Shown here piece after piece: positions 11,994 through 13,664 of a DNA stretch of 13,664 nt. Below the pieces are notes generated by a model. It was given only the letters and a program-made list of their open reading frames with translations. It ran no database searches and had not been told where the DNA came from. Position 1 is the stretch's first letter. Each line of letters opens with the position of its first letter. Source of the DNA: JAKAXG01 sp035702985 (GTDB lineage: Bacteria; Actinomycetota; Acidimicrobiia; Acidimicrobiales; Palsa-688); the NCBI GenBank assembly GCA_035702985.1, contig DASSZD010000199.1:1-13664 (forward strand). The letters are read 5' to 3'. A program made the translations under genes and the position numbers.

Positions 11994-13487
11994 CTACAGG
12001 TTGTTCATCTCGGCCGGGGTGCCGATGGCGATGTGCGGCCGGGCCGACGGGTTCATCCAGGCCAGCACGGCGTCCAGCTGCCCGGACGGCAGGGCCACGC
12101 AACCGGCGGTGTAGCCGGAGGTGGTGTCGTCGTGGAGGAACACCCCCGACCCGATCGGGTTCGAGGTGGGGGCCGGGTTGAAGTCGACCACCGCCAGGTG
12201 CTGGTAGGCCACGGTCTCGGTCCACAGCTTCTCGCTGTCACCGCCGAAGGGCGGGGTGGCGCCGCACGCCACATGCTGGAACGTGTTGTACTGCGGGCTG
12301 GAGGGGTCCTCGTCCCACCAGTCGCCACACACCAGTTGGTGGTAGCTGTACGCCGGGTTGGGAACCGAGGCGGACACGCCGTAGAAGGTCGGCTCGAAGC
12401 CGTACAGGCCGGTGGGGGTGGACCCGTCCCCCTCCCGGCGGTGGTCCTCCAGGTCGGCACCGGTCGCCGGGTTGTATCCCACCTCAGCGGAAAAAGGCTG
12501 GGCCGCCTGGCCGGCGAGCGGAGCCGCAGCCCAGCACCCGTCCGGCTGCCGCTGCCATACCGCCAGGGTGGCGGATGTGCTGCCGGAATACCGGCCGGCC
12601 ACGGTGAGCAACTGGGTACCGCCCCCGGTGTCGGCCATCAGGTTGGGGTCGGCGCCCAGGGACGGCGGGTTGACCGGGCAGGCGGCGTCGCCGTAGTGGA
12701 CGGCGTCGCCGAAGGTGTAGACGTGGCCGTACTCGTCCACCAGGGAGTAGCCCCCGTTGTCGGTGGTCGACCCCAGCCCGACGACCGGGTACGCCGGCGG
12801 GTGGGAGCCCAGGCTGCCGTAGAACCGGGCGTCACCGAAACTGAACACCCCGCCGTCGGACGCCACCAGGTCGTAGCCGGCCCCGTCCGCCGAGGGGGCA
12901 ACCCCCACCACCGGCCGGTTCAGCTGCATTCCGCCCGTCGAACCGAAGAACCGGGCGTCACCGAAGCTGAACACCCCGCCGTCCGACGCCACCAGCCAGT
13001 ACCCACCCCCGTCCGGGGTGACGGCCATGCCCACCACCGGCCGGTTCAGGCGCATGCTCCCCGTCGACCCGAAGAACCGGGCGTCACCGAAGGAGAAGAT
13101 GCCGCCGTCCGCCCCCAGCAGGTAGTAGCCGGACCCGCCCGGGGTGGCCGCCGCGCCCACCACCGGTGCGTTGAGAGCGGTGGCGGCCATGTCGCCGTGG
13201 TAGACGGCGGCACCGAAGGCGGAGACCTGGCCGTGGGCGCTGACCACGAGATAGCCGGGGCAGCCCCCCGACTGCAGGTCGGCCACGGCGGTGGCGTGCT
13301 CCACGGGGCCGCCGGTGTTGGCCGGGCAGGCCGCCGCCGCCTCCGAAACCGGTGCGCCGGGCGCCCGTCCTCCGAGCACCGCGCCTACCAGCTCCGGTGC
13401 CACCAGCGCCGGTGCGGCCAGCCACACCGCCACCGCAGCCAGCGCCCCGGCCGTCCAGAAACGCCGCCGCCGTGCCGCTCCGCGCAT
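11994..13487 (-). CDS. Secreted five-repeat protein fused to an L,D-transpeptidase-like (COG3786-type) domain
   Basis: This is a 497-aa exported protein. Residues 1-30 are a signal peptide or anchor (RRRR, then a hydrophobic core). Residues about 74-290 hold five tandem units of about 42 residues with the core GYxLVxxDGGVFSFGDARFxGSxG...NRPVVGxxxTPDG; the second to fourth are closely alike and the outer two diverged. They probably form a beta-propeller-like or solenoid domain. Residues about 300-497 resemble the COG3786 branch of YkuD-type L,D-transpeptidases: REGDGSTPTGLYGF (351-364), DWWDEDPSSPQYN, then H452 in VFLHDD and nucleophile C463 in TAGCVAL. The enzyme should act on the cell wall outside the membrane, with the repeats binding a surface partner or glycan (inference). 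ATG 13487 has TACCGT 6 bases upstream. Confidence 0.9.
   Translation of the reverse strand: MRGAARRRRFWTAGALAAVAVWLAAPALVAPELVGAVLGGRAPGAPVSEAAAACPANTGGPVEHATAVADLQSGGCPGYLVVSAHGQVSAFGAAVYHGDMAATALNAPVVGAAATPGGSGYYLLGADGGIFSFGDARFFGSTGSMRLNRPVVGMAVTPDGGGYWLVASDGGVFSFGDARFFGSTGGMQLNRPVVGVAPSADGAGYDLVASDGGVFSFGDARFYGSLGSHPPAYPVVGLGSTTDNGGYSLVDEYGHVYTFGDAVHYGDAACPVNPPSLGADPNLMADTGGGTQLLTVAGRYSGSTSATLAVWQRQPDGCWAAAPLAGQAAQPFSAEVGYNPATGADLEDHRREGDGSTPTGLYGFEPTFYGVSASVPNPAYSYHQLVCGDWWDEDPSSPQYNTFQHVACGATPPFGGDSEKLWTETVAYQHLAVVDFNPAPTSNPIGSGVFLHDDTTSGYTAGCVALPSGQLDAVLAWMNPSARPHIAIGTPAEMNNL
12616..13266 (-). repeat. Five ~126-bp coding repeats (42-residue units)
   Basis: The DNA of the repeat domain shows direct repeats of about 126 bp. 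The clearest blocks on the plus strand are the near-identical gaagaaccgggcgtcaccga segments at about 12943, 13069 and, slightly diverged, 12820. Repeat identity at DNA level is highest between units two and three, suggesting relatively recent duplication or gene conversion. Borders are approximate. Confidence 0.75.
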
Positions 13488-13493
13488 CGTCCC

Positions 13494-13499
13494 ACGGTA
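13494..13499 (-). promoter_or_regulatory. Probable -10 element of the repeat-transpeptidase gene
   Basis: TACCGT on the minus strand is 6 bases before ATG 13487 and matches TANNNT, again predicting a leaderless transcript. No -35 is recognisable. Confidence 0.5.
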
Positions 13500-13557
13500 G
13501 CGGGACCGCCTCTGCGCCCGGCACCGGAGGCCCCGACCGCCACCGTGGCTTCCGCCG

Positions 13558-13664
13558 TCAGAGACGCTGGATCAGCAGGTGCAGCACGTCGTCGGGGTGG
13601 GCGGCGCCGGCGGTGAGGACCCGGGCCAGGTCGGCGGCCCCGGCGCCGGGGCCGGCGTCGAAGT
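13558..13664 (-). CDS. Partial gene at the right edge, C-terminal 35 codons, unknown
   Basis: Read on the minus strand, the frame ending at TGA 13558-13560 is open to the window edge and has strong GC-rich third positions. It encodes an Ala/Gly-rich segment followed by AHPDDVLHLLIQRL at the C-terminus. It is too short to assign a family. It is on the same strand as the repeat-transpeptidase gene and 70 bp upstream of it, but that gene appears to have its own promoter. Confidence 0.5.
   Translation of the reverse strand, partial: FDAGPGAGAADLARVLTAGAAHPDDVLHLLIQRL

Noticed and set aside
12033..13616. A 527-codon plus-strand frame across the repeat-transpeptidase gene
   Set aside because: Its repetitive sequence is only the shadow of the 126-bp coding repeats on the other strand.

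Overview
The window is very GC-rich (G/C at almost every third codon position), uses ATG and GTG starts, and reads as chromosomal DNA of a high-GC actinobacterium. The secreted protein at the right end carries tandem ~42-residue repeats of the 'DGGVFSFGDARFFGSTG' type. From memory these are abundant in Acidimicrobiia, so I favour that class, but this is an inference. Several genes have a TANNNT-like hexamer only 6-9 bases upstream of the start codon, which fits the leaderless transcription common in Actinomycetota. I see no tRNA, rRNA, CRISPR array, transposase, integrase or att site.

Layout, left to right. (1) The C-terminal part of an unrecognised membrane protein (+, 2-556). (2) A TetR-family regulator (-) divergent from a metallo-beta-lactamase-fold hydrolase (+), sharing a 107-bp intergenic region (829-2321). 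(3) A small lipoprotein (-) next to a GGDEF-EAL cyclic-di-GMP enzyme (-) with all recognisable catalytic motifs intact (2351-4712). (4) A 14-TM-type DHA2 MFS exporter (+), overlapped by 22 bases by an alpha/beta hydrolase (+) (4912-7313). (5) A membrane-anchored L,D-transpeptidase with Ig-like, peptidoglycan-binding and YkuD parts (-, 7338-8642). It has two sets of in-frame tandem DNA repeats. Upstream lies a 399-bp non-coding stretch rich in hairpins, with a 56-bp tandem duplication. (6) An SDR dehydrogenase and enoyl-CoA hydratase pair in one operon (-, 9042-10600), followed by a strong GC-rich hairpin. (7) A 68-aa histidine-rich small protein (+) and a second crotonase (+) whose catalytic acid sits at the isomerase-type position (10773-11877). 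(8) A secreted protein fusing five beta-repeat units to an L,D-transpeptidase-like (COG3786-type) catalytic domain (-, 11994-13487). (9) The C-terminal 35 codons of another minus-strand gene at the right edge.

The genes do not form one obvious pathway. Three themes recur: cell-envelope remodelling by two different L,D-transpeptidase-type enzymes, acyl-CoA metabolism by two crotonases and one SDR, and regulation or export by TetR, c-di-GMP and MFS proteins. I did not find a clear new multi-gene system. The most unusual items are the hairpin-rich leader of the first transpeptidase, the repeat-transpeptidase fusion, the all-histidine small protein and the shared pattern of probable leaderless promoters.
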